Shown one piece after another: positions 48,391 through 60,625 of a DNA stretch of 64,000 nt; positions within the stretch are counted from its first letter, which is position 1, and the number at the start of each line of letters is the position of its first letter. Under the pieces are notes generated by a model. It was not told the DNA's origin and made no database searches. It worked only from the letters and a program-made list of their open reading frames with translations. The translations under genes and the position numbers were made by a program. Source of the DNA: Parasponia andersonii (Eukaryota > Streptophyta > Magnoliopsida > Rosales > Cannabaceae); the NCBI GenBank assembly GCA_002914805.1, contig JXTB01000098.1, positions 549,401 to 613,400 on the forward strand. Direction: 5' to 3'.

Positions 48391-49290
48391 TGTGGGGTCC
48401 ACTTAAATCTTGAATTTACATTTGGTTTGGTTTTGATTTTTTTTTTTAATTTTTCATTTTGATATGAATTTTTTTTAGTGTTGCAACCACAATTTTTTTT
48501 GTATGAATTGAAACACTCAAATTAAGTATTCAATTTGAGAATATTGATTAGCGACATTTATTTCCTAATTCAATATGAATTGGAAACTAACGATTAAGCA
48601 ATAAATTCAAAATTAATATTAATTGGAACGGTCAAGTAAAGGATGAGACCCACTTTGGTAAAAGATATGGATCAAGATCATTTGTTAGATAAAAATAATT
48701 ATCGCTACTTAAAATTTAACACACCATTTGCTCTGAAAAAGAAAAAAAATAACACATCATTTAAAATCTTAAAAATCCGAATAATTAAAAAGTAATTGAC
48801 CGACTGATTTCTAAACTTTTAGCGTATCAAACATTGATCGGTTTGATACAAAATTGAAAAGAATTATTTGATAATCTTGATTTTGAAGATATCGATTGCC
48901 TAATCTTGCAATTGTCTCATTATTTGTATTTTAAGGAAAGAACAAAAAAAAAAAAAGCTAAAACACATAATTTATACACAGATCAGAAGTCTCACACATA
49001 TTAACATAGTATAGTATGTATTTTAACTACAATATTATCTATTTCTTTCTTTCAAAATAGGACCACATTATATACATAAGAGAATAAAATATATGATATG
49101 GTAGTTAAAATGCATATCATATCAATGTATATGAATTTTGTGTGTAATTTGTGTATCTCTAATCTTGAAAAAAAATTAAATGCTTACAATTGAGTTTTTT
49201 ATTAGGAATTAATATAGTTTTTTTTATTTATAATTGGAATATTTGTCTCCTTAAGTGACATTGATGTAGAAAAAGTACATTGTAATTGTC
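48391..49290. other. AT-rich intergenic stretch
   Basis: No coding sequence. Poly-T and poly-A tracts only. Confidence 0.5.
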
Positions 49291-49292
49291 TA

Positions 49293-50050
49293 TAGACATC
49301 AATCTAGTAGGTATTTCTTTTTACTGGTTAATTAAAATTTATTATATATATCTTTATATGGTAAAAAATATTAAGAGAAAGAAATAATATTAATATTATA
49401 TATTTTTTCATACACATCATTATAGTCGTTAAATTTCTTTTAAATAATAATCTAATCAGGAGTGTTTAAAAAATCGGTGCAATGTGGAAATCGATTGCAC
49501 CGAGCCAAATTGCACCAAAATGGATATTTTTTTTTCATCTACGGTCAGTTATGGTTTAGAAAAATACCAAACCAACTAATGCGATGCATTTTGTAGTATT
49601 TTATGAATGCAGTCGGTTTTAAACTGAACTAGTTGAAATATTTATAATATGTATATTTTTGCCATAAGTTTTTATGATTAAAATTGTAGATGATCATAAA
49701 TAATTATTTTTAGTTTGATTTTTAAAATTTCAATTAAGTTCTAAAAAATATGATATATTTATTTTTTCTTTGTTTTAAAAATTGATTTTTTTTAAAATAA
49801 AACTTAAACAATGAAAGCTCAATCTGTCAAAGGTCAAGCCTATTATTATAAGAGTCCGTGAAAATCACCCGTACTGTATTACAAAGTGTAAGTGTAGTTT
49901 GAACGGTTTTGATCAACCATGATAGATTACGTGGTTTAATAATTCAATAAAACTGTACAAATAGTTTGATCAAAATATAAGAGTTCAAACCAACCAAATT
50001 AAACCGTGAACACTCTCAAGTCTAACGGTTAAAAATAAATATTTATATAT
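49293..50050. mobile_element. (TA)n-family MITE-like element, copy D, split by a hAT-type insertion
   Basis: The left part (49293-49456) starts GACATCAATCTAGTAGG and contains CATTATAGTCGTTAAAT and AATAATCTAAT, as in copies A and B. After the hAT-type insertion the expected continuation resumes at about 50021 (TCTAACGGTTAAAAATAAATA), and the copy ends in an AT-alternating tract. Confidence 0.45.
49457..50020. mobile_element. Non-autonomous hAT-type element (about 560 bases)
   Basis: The ends CAGGAGTGTTTAAAAAATCGG and, from the right in reverse complement, CTTGAGAGTGTTCACGGTTT are imperfect inverted repeats with the GTGTT core common in plant hAT-type MITEs. The flanks share TCTAA (49451-49455 and 50021-50025), a degraded target duplication. 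The insertion interrupts the MITE-like copy D. No coding capacity. Confidence 0.5.
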
Positions 50051-50054
50051 AAAT

Positions 50055-52110
50055 TTTTAAAAAAAATACTTAATAGAGCGATAATCTTATTTATTTTATC
50101 ATAAATACTATTCATATAACATATATAATTGAATTCCTAAAAAAATTAATCATTCAACTCCTGTTTTTCAATTAAGAGCTTCTCTATAATAATGCCCAAA
50201 TTAAAGTATTAGTAACAAGATTTTATAATATGGTGCTAAAAATAGTTTGCCTTTGGGGTGCATCAATATTATTTTTGCGACTATTTTAGTAAAGAATAAA
50301 AAAGTGATAGGAAGAAAACAAGAGAGGAGGAGGAGGATCATATTCATCACGATGCACTGCAAAAGCTTGGGGAGCTGGGATACGGAAGACTGCTCACGCG
50401 ATGCTTTAATGGCAGGAGCCAAAAGATGTCCTAACTCCAAATGGTAGTCATTTTTCTTGTCAAACGTCAAATCTCATTGATGACTGACTGTATGTCTTGG
50501 AAAGGGGCCATCACGAGCATCACCATGATTCATCTATATGCTTTGTTGGTATAGATTTGTGGGAGGTAGTAGGGCGCCATCGTTGAAAAAGAGTGGCTAT
50601 CATATCAGCATACAGTAATATATTTATCTGTCATTAAATAAATTTAATTAACATATAGATACTACGTGAGTTTGTCTAGATTATAATTACAATCTATTAA
50701 TAATAAATTGATATAATTATAATTAATCAATAACGAGTTAAGAGATCGTGTGTTACCGAACACTTTTAATATTTTATAACATTACTCTTATGAAAAATTC
50801 TTTTATTTGACAAGAAAGATTGAAAAATAGTAGAGAAATGAAAGGATTAGGAATCGATTTCCTTCTATAAATAGCAGTTACAAAACATATTGTTTGCTTA
50901 ACATGTAGCATTTTAATCACTATATTATGAAATATAAGGCCAGCTTATTTGGTATACTGTACATAAGATTGAGATTATTTATTCTAAAATTATGTTGGAT
51001 GCCAATTTGATTAGAATAAATAATTCACAACATCAAAATATTCTTAAAGGACTGTGATAATCAATCTCATTCAAATGTGTGGAATTATTGGGTTGGACGC
51101 ACATTTATTTTCAAATTCTAAAATTAGTGGCTCTTATATTAGCAAAACTTTTCAGGCGGCTCTATTGGCACTTTTTTCCTCTCATTAGACTATTTTCTAA
51201 ATAGACCCCTACTAAAAATTTTCAATAACTGCGAAATTTCTTTTCATACCCTCTTAAATTTTTATTAAGTACAAATATACTTGTTTGTCAACATTTTTTA
51301 AAAAATTTCTTACCCTATTAATACTTTGTTTTCTTCCCTATTTTTTATTGTATTATTCAAAATCCTACCTCAATATTTAATTGAGAAAAAGTAAGAAGAA
51401 AAATGTAGAAATATAGAAAGCAACCCTAGTATTAGAAGGAATATAAAAAGGACCATTGCCTCCTCTTTCTTGGGGAAAAAATTTGTAACGTGCAAGAGTC
51501 TGTATATAGAAAAGAAAGAAAATAAATTTTTTTTGGAAGAAAGAAAAATATTTGAGGTCATAATAAACAATTATAGTACCTGATACCATTAGATATGTCA
51601 GTCTGTCTATTGAAGCTAGACTTTTTGTGATGAGTTCTCTATTAATAAACCTAATAGATTTGACACATTTGTTGTGTATTCGAAAATTTATCTTTCATGT
51701 GTTTTCTTATGTAAAATTTGTATTAAAGAGTTGAAGCGAGACAAAGATTGTAAATTTGAGAGATTGGAATTAGTTTTTTTTTCTTCCTCAAATATAATTC
51801 TTTAATAAAGCAGTGGCCATACAACGGAGAAATTAAACAGAAGGACCAAAGATGTAGTGAGTTTAGTTTGAGGATATTTTCTCTAATAAGTAGATTTGTA
51901 ATTTTACCTTTTTAGTATAAACAATTTTTTATTATATGTAATTTTGATATTTGCTAGATTAAACTATCTAAGTTGAATAGTTTATTAATCTAAAAAAAAT
52001 TTATGACTTATTTATATATAAAGAAATAAATATGATTAAGTGTTAATTATGATGAAACTTGTAATTTCTTTATCTAAGTCTAAATTAATTAATTTATAAT
52101 CTATAAATAA
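50055..52110. other. AT-rich intergenic stretch
   Basis: A less AT-rich patch at 50240-50600 gives antiparallel open frames (50247-50447 plus and 50201-50470 minus) with no family resemblance. Nothing else is recognised. Confidence 0.45.
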
Positions 52111-52115
52111 AGATA

Positions 52116-52269
52116 GAATACTTTATTTACTAAAAGTTGTAGTGTTTGTCTATCTCAACAGAAATGATATGTCTCAAATCAATGAAGTGTCTGAATACTT
52201 TATTTACTAAAAGTTGTAGTGTTTGTCTATCTGAACAGAAATGATATGTCTCAAATCATTGAAGTGTCT
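52116..52269. repeat. 77-base tandem duplication, nearly identical
   Basis: Copies 52116-52192 and 52193-52269 differ at about two positions (CTCAACA against CTGAACA, and AATCAATG against AATCATTG). The near identity points to a recent event. Confidence 0.95.
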
Positions 52270-53919
52270 GACTTCTAATAGAAATACTAGTACAACATAT
52301 ATAAATTATGTGTATTGAACTAGACTAAGTAATATAAAGAATTGGAGTGCCGTAATTGAATTCTTAATATTATCACAATCTAGTTCCTAGCATGTAGATC
52401 TTTAGCCTTGATGTTTGACTAGACTTGTCTTCATATGTTGTAGCTTTTTGATTTGTTAAAAGACTAACCTCTATGAAATTAGAGGTGAACTCTGGCATAT
52501 TAGAAGTTATAATTTATGAATTGATGGGAATACCAAATAGTTGATGACACTATATATTAATATCACTTTAAAGTCTTTCAAGATTCATGGAATAATTAAA
52601 TCTAAGATCTTAGTATTCCTTTTGTGAATTAGTTGATAATTTTGTCTAAATAGCCATTGAGAACAAAATTATTGACAACATTATTCCTTGATAGAAAGAT
52701 AGTAACTTAAAGGTAAATATGTGTTGAAAGGGTATTATAGTAATTTCACATATCCAACTATGATATTGTATAAGGATTCTATATGCGGTATAGAATATGC
52801 GAACTAGATCGGCTAATCAAGGTTAGTTGATTGAATCTATATAAAAGACATGACATCTTATCTAAAAGTGTTATTGGGCTTTTAGTGAAGTGTTCACTTT
52901 ACTAATAATATTTATATAAATACCACAATAAAATTTATTATTTATTTTTCATACTATTGAAAATTAGATTATTTTGATCTATTAAGTCTCTTACCTAACT
53001 TAATAAAACTTATTAATTGGTTAGTGGTATATGTGAAATTAATTTCATAAAACTGTGTAAAATAATGATTCTATATAGAAGTTGATATTTTTATAAATAA
53101 ATTACATGGGTTGGATATATTTATAAAAATACACTCAAAACCTAAATTAGAAATCAAGCCCAATTCTAGTTAGATTGGGATTATCAGTTTTGGACCTGAC
53201 AATATAAAATATATGAGATGAAAAACTGCACAGTAATCCTAGTAATGTTACACACATAACAGAAGGGGGGCAGAGAGAAAAAGAGAGAAAATTCGGCCAA
53301 AGCTGAGAAAGAAAAGAAAGAAAAATTTCCATACAATCTCATAGTTTTATCTCATATCTTGATATTCTAAAAGATCAAGAAATATTTTTGATCATTCTCC
53401 AACAGAACGTTTAAATTAGTACCTACCCATCTTTTTAACTAAGAGTAAGAGTATAGACAAAAAAATCTAAAGTTGGAAATTTGATCACGATCAATAAGAA
53501 GATCAAGCGGAAGCATGCTGCAAGAGGTAAACCTTAATCTGATCTCTAGGATTTATGCATCTAGATTTGATCTATGTTATACATGATTTTGTATATGAGA
53601 TATGCATGTTCTATGGTTATGAAAACTATTTTTATATAAAAATTTTAAAATTTAAATCTGCTATTTTTCCGCTATGTTCATGATGTAATCATATGTTTTT
53701 CTATAGTTTGTATGCATGTATGTATTTTCCAAAATGTTAGGTAAAATTCTAACATTTAAGAGATTAGGGATTTAAATGCCAAAATTTAAACATTAGGGAC
53801 TTAAATGCCAAGAATGCTAAATGTTAGGGATTTTTTCTACAAATTACCCTATCATGATATATTTACAAGCTTCGTAACATTTTTCAGTATATTATTGCTG
53901 GCTTGTGTGTATCTCTATT
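52270..53919. other. Intergenic stretch, possible old LTR-like sequence
   Basis: The interval 52722-53404 starts TGTTGAAAGGG and ends TCTCCAACA, and the bases GGAAGCATGCTGCAAGAGGT occur just beyond it. This composition resembles Copia LTR text, but there is no primer site, partner LTR or target duplication. Short repeats of ATTAGGGAYTTAAATGCCAA occur at 53763-53810. Confidence 0.3.
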
Positions 53920-53927
53920 GTCCTATA

Positions 53928-54513
53928 TAGGGTTGCCAATTTGTCCTACGAGTCTCGCCCTTAATAGGGTGGGTTAGGGGGGACTATTTTGGGATGGGGT
54001 CGGGGTTAGAGTCGTCAAAGTCGAGGGAGGCATTCTCCATCCTGATTTTCTTATTACATTATTTTTAAAAAACTTATATATATATATATATAAACATAAC
54101 AAAAATAAAATTATATATATAAATATAACACAAATTACATTATGGTGTTTATGGAATCATGGTATTTTTATAATTTTTGGACTTGTGTTTTTTTTTTTTG
54201 TCCTTGGTGTTTGTGTGTTTTTTATTCTTATAAGATTGGAATAGAGTTTTTATCTCTATGATATATATATATATATATTTAACTCTATGATATATATTTT
54301 TTGAAATAATAAATATTTTTTGAAATCACTCTATAATGCTGAATAAAGAGATAAAATGAAATTTTATCTTTAAGAGTGAAATGTGAATGAAGGTTTTATT
54401 GTTTTTTATGAGGTGGGGATTCCTAGCCCTACCCTGAACCCATTAGGGATTTCCTGCCCTGCTTTTGCCGAGAATTTCCTGGGGTCCTTCATCTTCCCCC
54501 GTTTACATCCCTA
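53928..54513. mobile_element. Non-autonomous hAT-type element (586 bases)
   Basis: The left end is TAGGGTTGCCAATTTG. The right end in reverse complement is TAGGGATGTAAACGGGG. Flanking 8-base repeats GTCCTATA (53920-53927) and GTCCCATA (54514-54521) match at 7 of 8 positions. The sub-terminal regions are unusually G-rich (GGGGTGGG/GGGGTCGGGG) or C-rich against an AT-rich core. No transposase frame. Confidence 0.7.
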
Positions 54514-54670
54514 GTCCCATATGGTGCCATGCACAAAACAATTCTTGCATTGTGAGTGCATGCAAGTCAAGCAGCTTCCTAACATTACAGAAAATCCGTA
54601 CTCTTCTTTTTTCCTCTTGTAATATCCATCTCCCTAAATCATAATCTGATCAAAGTAGTCTACTTATTTT

Positions 54671-54671
54671 N
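54671..54671. other. Ambiguous base (N)
   Basis: A single undetermined base in intergenic sequence. Confidence 0.99.
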
Positions 54672-54821
54672 TATGGCATAATATTTGCTCTCTCTTATTC
54701 TCCTTCCACTGAAGCATGATAACCAAATAATAATCCATAGCCAAAACTTCGCAGGAACGTACAACTCGTTTTGCTTTTTATCTTCTGCGTGTGCCTTCTT
54801 TTACCCTTTGGAAATATACAT

Positions 54822-54824
<3 letters not shown>

Positions 54825-54882
<58 letters not shown>
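54825..54882. repeat. (GA)n microsatellite
   Basis: A perfect GA run of about 58 bases. It produces the Arg-Glu repeat in a plus-strand open frame covering it. Confidence 0.97.
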
Positions 54883-54888
<6 letters not shown>

Positions 54889-55169
54889 TATTATGTGGGG
54901 TATGTTACATTCATTTTACTGCCAATTCATGAAAAATGATGCAATTTATTAGCAAGTCAAGTTTATCTATACCATACAACATGACATTAGATTATGTCAC
55001 TTCGGACTTGAGAGACAAAAGATCAGAAATGATTTAGAGATATGACCTTTATAATTAGAGTTCTAAAAAGAAAGAGTGGAAATGATATTGACCGGTGGGG
55101 GAGTCAATACATGAAGAAATTGTGGAGTGCCATTTCTAGACAACTTGATGCGTTTGATCGATCTAAACC

Positions 55170-55175
55170 TTTATT
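55170..55175 (-). terminator. Candidate polyadenylation signal of MET1
   Basis: AATAAA on the minus strand, about 175 bases downstream of the MET1 stop codon. The distance fits a plant 3' UTR. The motif alone is weak evidence in AT-rich DNA. Confidence 0.35.
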
Positions 55176-55348
55176 ATAGAGGTTCAAATTTATGGAAGGC
55201 TTTAAAAACTGAGATTTTTTTATAAAGCTACACATGAAAGACTCTAGATGGAGGGGTGAAAAATATGAACGAACTAATATGAGCTCATATATATGCCTAA
55301 CACAACTTTTAAGTCCATGTATAAAATGTGAAGACATTACCATAGTTC

Positions 55349-57937
55349 TTAATTCTTGTTGAATATGCCAAATATAGACTTGATTGCATTGATGGCGTTC
55401 TCGTTGATGAACGATTCATCGAATCTTTTTAGCAAAGGGTCAAATTGCTCAGACGTTCTTAGATTGGCAAGGTCAGGATCTGTTCGGATTCTCTGTTGAC
55501 AAGCAGAAACAGTTTCAAAAAGGTGGCTTCACAATGGAAAAACAATAGCTTGGATATCCTTGAAACACTGCAGCATTACCTTAAAGTCTTCAAATCCAGC
55601 TTTCAAGGCATCCTCAAGGGCAGAGAGTCCAGCTTGTGTCTTTTTTCAGAGAACCAAAAAGAAAATGAGTGATTTGTAAATGGGAACGGATAACATGAAA
55701 TCAAGAACAATCTTTGTAATATATCTAATTTGCTCAATAATTTAAAGAGTCAGGATGATATGTTTTTTCTTTGTTGAGCTAGTATGTATAGCCCATTATC
55801 ATACTAAGATGTTACTCAGCTCAAACAAAGCAATACTATAAACCGAAAAAATATATTGCAAATTGATTATGATAAAAGATTTTGCTGAAGAAAAAACTAT
55901 GGTCTCATGTGAATAAGGGTAATAAAATAGGGGACAATAAGGGCAGATATACTTAGAAATGAGAACTTTACCTGATTAAGCTTAGAATAACAGCAAGCAA
56001 CGTTGTAATTTGCTACTGAAGCTTCATCTGGATCCGGTTTTGATCCCAATAGAGACTCGAACTTTTCCAAAGCTTCCTCGTACTTGGCAGTCCTTTTATG
56101 AACAAAAATTTGTTAGCCAAATGAATCCTAGATCAGACAATCTGAAAATTCTGTGGCCTATGATGACTGGTAATTTGAAAACATCATGTGGATATATCGA
56201 AAATACCAATGCCTTTAAGAAAACTACAAAGAAGGAAAAGGCAAAGAGGAGAGATTAGTGAAAGATCACATTGAATAGGATGACATACTTGTAAAGCTGT
56301 AGCCCTTCTCTAAGATCACTTTCTCTGCGCTGTTTCTGCTCCTTTTTCCTCAAGTAGTTTTGCATCTGAAATTGTTTATACATATCGAAACTACTAATTG
56401 CTAAACTAGAGAGAGAAGATTGAGAGTAATGGAGTGCAATTTCAGAATGATTTCAATCTCAACATGTGGAAGTGTCTACTTACTTGGATTTCCCTCACTC
56501 TGTTGCTAATTACACCTGAATTTCTTTCAGCTCTGATAATCTCCTTCTCTGTTAATTCACCTCCATCATCTGTCTTCCCTGCATAACAGACCAGAACACT
56601 AACAACTCAGGTTCAGATCATGATTAGAAAGTCACCTGAATTCTGAATTGAGTTTTCTCATCTCTTTGAAAGAGAGAAAAAAAAAAAAAAAAAAGATCAA
56701 AGGGGCTTCATTTCCTCATTGTCCACATCCAAAATTCATGAAGAATTCACTTCGAATAAATTTTCGATCATTTCTAGTCCCTTCTATTTCAAAATACGAA
56801 CTTTGGATTGTGGAAAAGTAACATTGTGTTCGCTTTACTCAAGTATTTTGCTACGTCGTATGTGATGATCAAATGAGTGATAAACGTACCATATCGCTTC
56901 TGCATTTTCATGAGCAAGGGGCCGATTCTCTGGCGAATGGTGTACATTGTCCTACCATATTCAGCTGCAGGCCATATTTCTTCCCCAAAAACTGCACTGC
57001 AGACATTTTTATATCTCTTTGGTCAATTAGTAGATTCATTACAAATCAAAGACCAATCAAGTTAACTTAGGAACTTTCAGTTAGACCAGTAACTTATAAA
57101 CTCATTACATGAAAAGAAACACTGAAGCCCGTGAAGGCATAAACCATTCTCATTTCTCCAACATTTGATGAGGTTAATGTAGGAATCATTTGCATAACAA
57201 CTGGTAATTGTGCTTCCATTGGCACAACAGTTAAGTAACATCTTTTTCGAGGACTTATGTATAAAGTTCCAAATACAATTTCAAACCAGGTTTCACAATA
57301 ATGAAGAGCAAATGCATGTAAAAGTAGAGTTGAAAACAGAATTATATGAAATCCTTCTTTTAATGCTTCTCAAAACTCGAATTACTACAGCTAAAGTACT
57401 ATCCAGGATCCATACCGAAAAGTTCCAACACCCAAAACAGAACACCAATAGAAGACTTTAAATATATGGATTGCAAATTGAAAAAACAAGGCAAAGGAAA
57501 ACCACAAACCTGGTGGCAAGTACTTTATCACCAACAGTGAACTTCCCAGTCTTGTCAGCCTCACCTCCTGGCGCAATGGCGTCGATATAAGTCCCGCCAT
57601 CTCTACCTTTTGCAAATTTTATACCATAAGGCTGAACAATCTCTACCTCATACTCTTCATACGGTTGTTCCTCTCCTTCTCCTCCTTGGCTACCCCCACT
57701 TGCTGCCGTCTGCGCTTCTGTTTCAGACGCTTTTACGATCAAAATCGACGGTTTCCCCAAAAGGGTATTGCCAAAACTGCTTGAATTGCTAAGATAAGAT
57801 CCATTCTTGATTGAAAAACATGTCTTGGTTTGGAAGAAACTACAAGCTATAGCAGTGTTCTGTTTAGTGAGGACAGTTTTTGTTAGTGGTACTGGTGAGG
57901 TGTATAGAGAAGGATGACTGCTTGGAGCTAAAGACAT
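55349..57937 (-). CDS. MET1: MET1 (ZKT), chloroplast PDZ and TPR protein for photosystem II assembly
   Basis: A seven-exon gene encoding 343 residues: 57937-57510, 56996-56890, 56578-56484, 56365-56289, 56092-55972, 55639-55580 and 55492-55349 (TAA at 55351-55349). All introns are GT-AG and the frame closes at every junction. The protein has a Ser/Thr-rich transit-peptide-like N-terminus (1 to about 69, ending LIVKASETEA), an acidic linker, a PDZ domain (about 96-178; GRDGGTYIDAIAPGG at 111-125, GDKVLATS at 136-143), a basic helical region (LRKKEQKQRRE) and TPR-type helices (about 226-300; YEEALEKFESLLGSKP, YNVACCYSKLNQ, GLSALEDALK). It ends DESFINENAINAIKSIFG. Arabidopsis MET1 (335 residues) has the same order. 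It is a stroma-side thylakoid protein that promotes photosystem II assembly and repair. The frame is open upstream to another ATG at 58045, but MSLAPSS is the family's conserved start, so I use 57937. Confidence 0.95.
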
Positions 57938-58300
57938 GGTGATTGGTCTGTGAACGGAGTTGGAGTTCAGAAGCTCAAGGGGAGGAGGTGAAGATCTTTG
58001 AGGGGTGAAACGTTGGAACAAAGGGTGACCATTTGTGGAGACCAAAAAGATACGTTAATGGTCTCAAAGTTCTAACTCAAACAAGAGGTTTGGATTACAT
58101 GTAAGTCACTAGTGGCTCTAATGTGTCGCTGTGTTTCTGCTCAATTGCATGCTGCCACGTGTTGTCCTTGCTTTCCTGATTGGGAAATGGTGTAAAATGG
58201 AAAAGTAGCCAGTTTGGACCTTTAATGGGCCTCAGTTTTGTTCGTTGGTTAGCTCAGCCCGAGGAGTTAAGAACAGAACGAAGCCTAGTTCAAGCTTGAA
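57938..58300 (-). promoter_or_regulatory. MET1 leader and promoter region
   Basis: The 108 bases above the chosen start are open in frame (alternative ATG at 58045) and probably belong to the leader. The region holds GCCACGTGTTG (about 58153-58163), a G-box of the type used by light-responsive bZIP/bHLH factors, which would suit a photosynthesis gene. No clear TATA box. Confidence 0.4.
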
Positions 58301-60584
58301 GCTCAAGTCCTAAAAGCTTGGCCCCAATGGCATAAGCCACAGACTTGAGTATGTGATGGGAGCCTCTCATTGCATTTAATACATTTTTCCTAGAACTAAT
58401 TTTAAACTATGCATATTCTCAATTATTAAAAAAAAAAAAATTCTTTCTTTTCTTTAGCACACACGGATGTGGCAGTATATATATTATCATGTATCTTATA
58501 CAATTCCTTTTGTCCAGAGTCCTTACACCTCCACTTTAGAAATCTGGAAATCTAGTGAGACCAGAGGTGAAACAAAAGATTGATCAATCTCCCCTTTCTT
58601 TAGAGATTCCACTTTAGAAATCTCGTGAGACCACAAGTTGGAATGGTGCGAGTCTGAGGAACACTCTATGTTTTGGTCAACTATCTATGAGAACCACGCG
58701 TGTGCGACACAATTAAGACTAGGAGTGGACGCCAAAATCGAATCTCTGACAGATTGGAAAGAGCCATGGAGCGATTGTCCCTTAATGCTGTTCCACCACT
58801 ATTAATGGACAATGGCAATGTATGTGATACTTTACATGTCAATTGTTTTATGACAACTAGTACTGAATAGTACCATTCAACTTATGCTTGCCTTTTATTT
58901 ATCAGCACTCTTATCTTAGACGAGTTCGATTTGCAAGTTCGTGCGAAACACACATTGCTCCCCTTGCTTTTTGATTTATAAAAAAAAAAAAAAAAAGTCA
59001 TGACCGTAAATAATCTGAAATGACACTTAGAAAATTGAATTATCAAACATTTAAAATCGCAAAGGAAAAAATTTCAATAAAAAAATTGCAAAAAAAAAGC
59101 ATTTTTCTGTACCAAAGGTAAAGTTAATCTTTTTTCCTTCTTTCTTGATTAGAGGATAGTAATCCAACAAAGAAGTCACTTTTGTTTTGCTTTTTTTCAT
59201 CACAATGCCTTTCTGACTTCAAAAAATTTACTGCCAAATCCCTCTTCAATATATATTTTTACCTTTGTAACTTTCATTATGACATTATGCCATAGAACGC
59301 GCCCACCATTGTATTTGGCTCTCTCCATGGACAACAGCCCTACCCCACTTTGCTACAATATCACATAAAAGGGGCTTCTTTTAAAGACGTTTTTGACATT
59401 GATTGTGATGAAAGTAATAGTGATCTATCATGCAAAGTGTTTCAAGTAAAGAAGAATGAGAAAGAAAATGAGGGAAATATCAGCCATACATGTACCTTTT
59501 TTTACAAAGAGGGATGGATCTTACAAGTGTGTGCGTGTGTGAGAGAGAGAGAGAGGTAATAAACCAACATCCTTATATTTAGGCATTTAGTAAACATGCA
59601 TATGTGCACAAACATAAGGTATATTTACTAGCATGCAGATATTCTGTACACATGTGCACATGCACACATGAAATAATCACAACAAAAGACAGATACAAAT
59701 GAGATGCTGCATATTAAGATGGTAATGATGGTGATGAACTTAATATAATTAAAATAATAAAAATGGGAAAACCTAACATTGCCATGACAGAATAATGATG
59801 ACCCATAATGACTCATGAGGGTGACCAAGTGACTAACCAAGCAACATAAACTTGATTTCCAAATCAAGAAAGTGTATACTGTTGCCTTGTAAGTGTCTCT
59901 TCATTACTGTCAAACATGGCCACGTGACCAAGAGATCTATGCCTCCTTTTTAAGCAAGTCCTGCAGAAATTAGGCAGGCATTAGCCAGTGCCCTAATAAG
60001 TAAAAGACATTTTACTTAAAAAGCATATAATATTACCCTAAACAACACAAGCACAGATACAATCATTCAAAAACGAAATCAGCAAATCCAAGACGATATT
60101 TATTTTTACCATTTACTCCCAAAACCACAAGCTAATAATGACACCAAAAAAACAAAAAGCAACCTTGAAGAGATAATACTAAGAATTTTTTGAAGAGAAT
60201 TATTAAATTCAATTTCAAGTAAACTAATGTGTATGAGATACTAACTATTGGGTATCTTAGTTATCTTTATCAACTAGGATTGATTTCAGTATTATCATTA
60301 TCAAGTGAAAGAGTTGAGTTTTGGTTGACTTGCCCAAAGTTACTTTCAACCTTTATTTTGTGGATGACAGATTACTGAACTTTTCATCTTCTGATTTTAT
60401 CATTTTATTACTAATTAGTATCTTTATTTTGTCTTTCTATATCTATAGACATTGTTTTTTTCTGTCAAGTTAATCCATATTTCATAGCATCACTAACTCT
60501 ATTCCTCATCAATTATCTCATAATCACAAAGCTCCTGTTCAATTTTAGGTGGAATTTTTTCTAGTTGAACACAGAGAGCATGGG

Positions 60585-60589
<5 letters not shown>

Positions 60590-60621
<32 letters not shown>
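60590..60621. repeat. (TA)n microsatellite
   Basis: An alternating TA run of about 32 bases. Confidence 0.95.

Positions 60622-60625
<4 letters not shown>

Noticed and set aside
52722..53404. Possible solo LTR (TGTTG...CAACA)
   Set aside because: The ends fit, but there is no target duplication, partner copy or primer site in the window, so it is mentioned only as a low-confidence possibility.
54685..54939. Plus-strand frame with an Arg-Glu repeat
   Set aside because: It is the translated (GA)n microsatellite.
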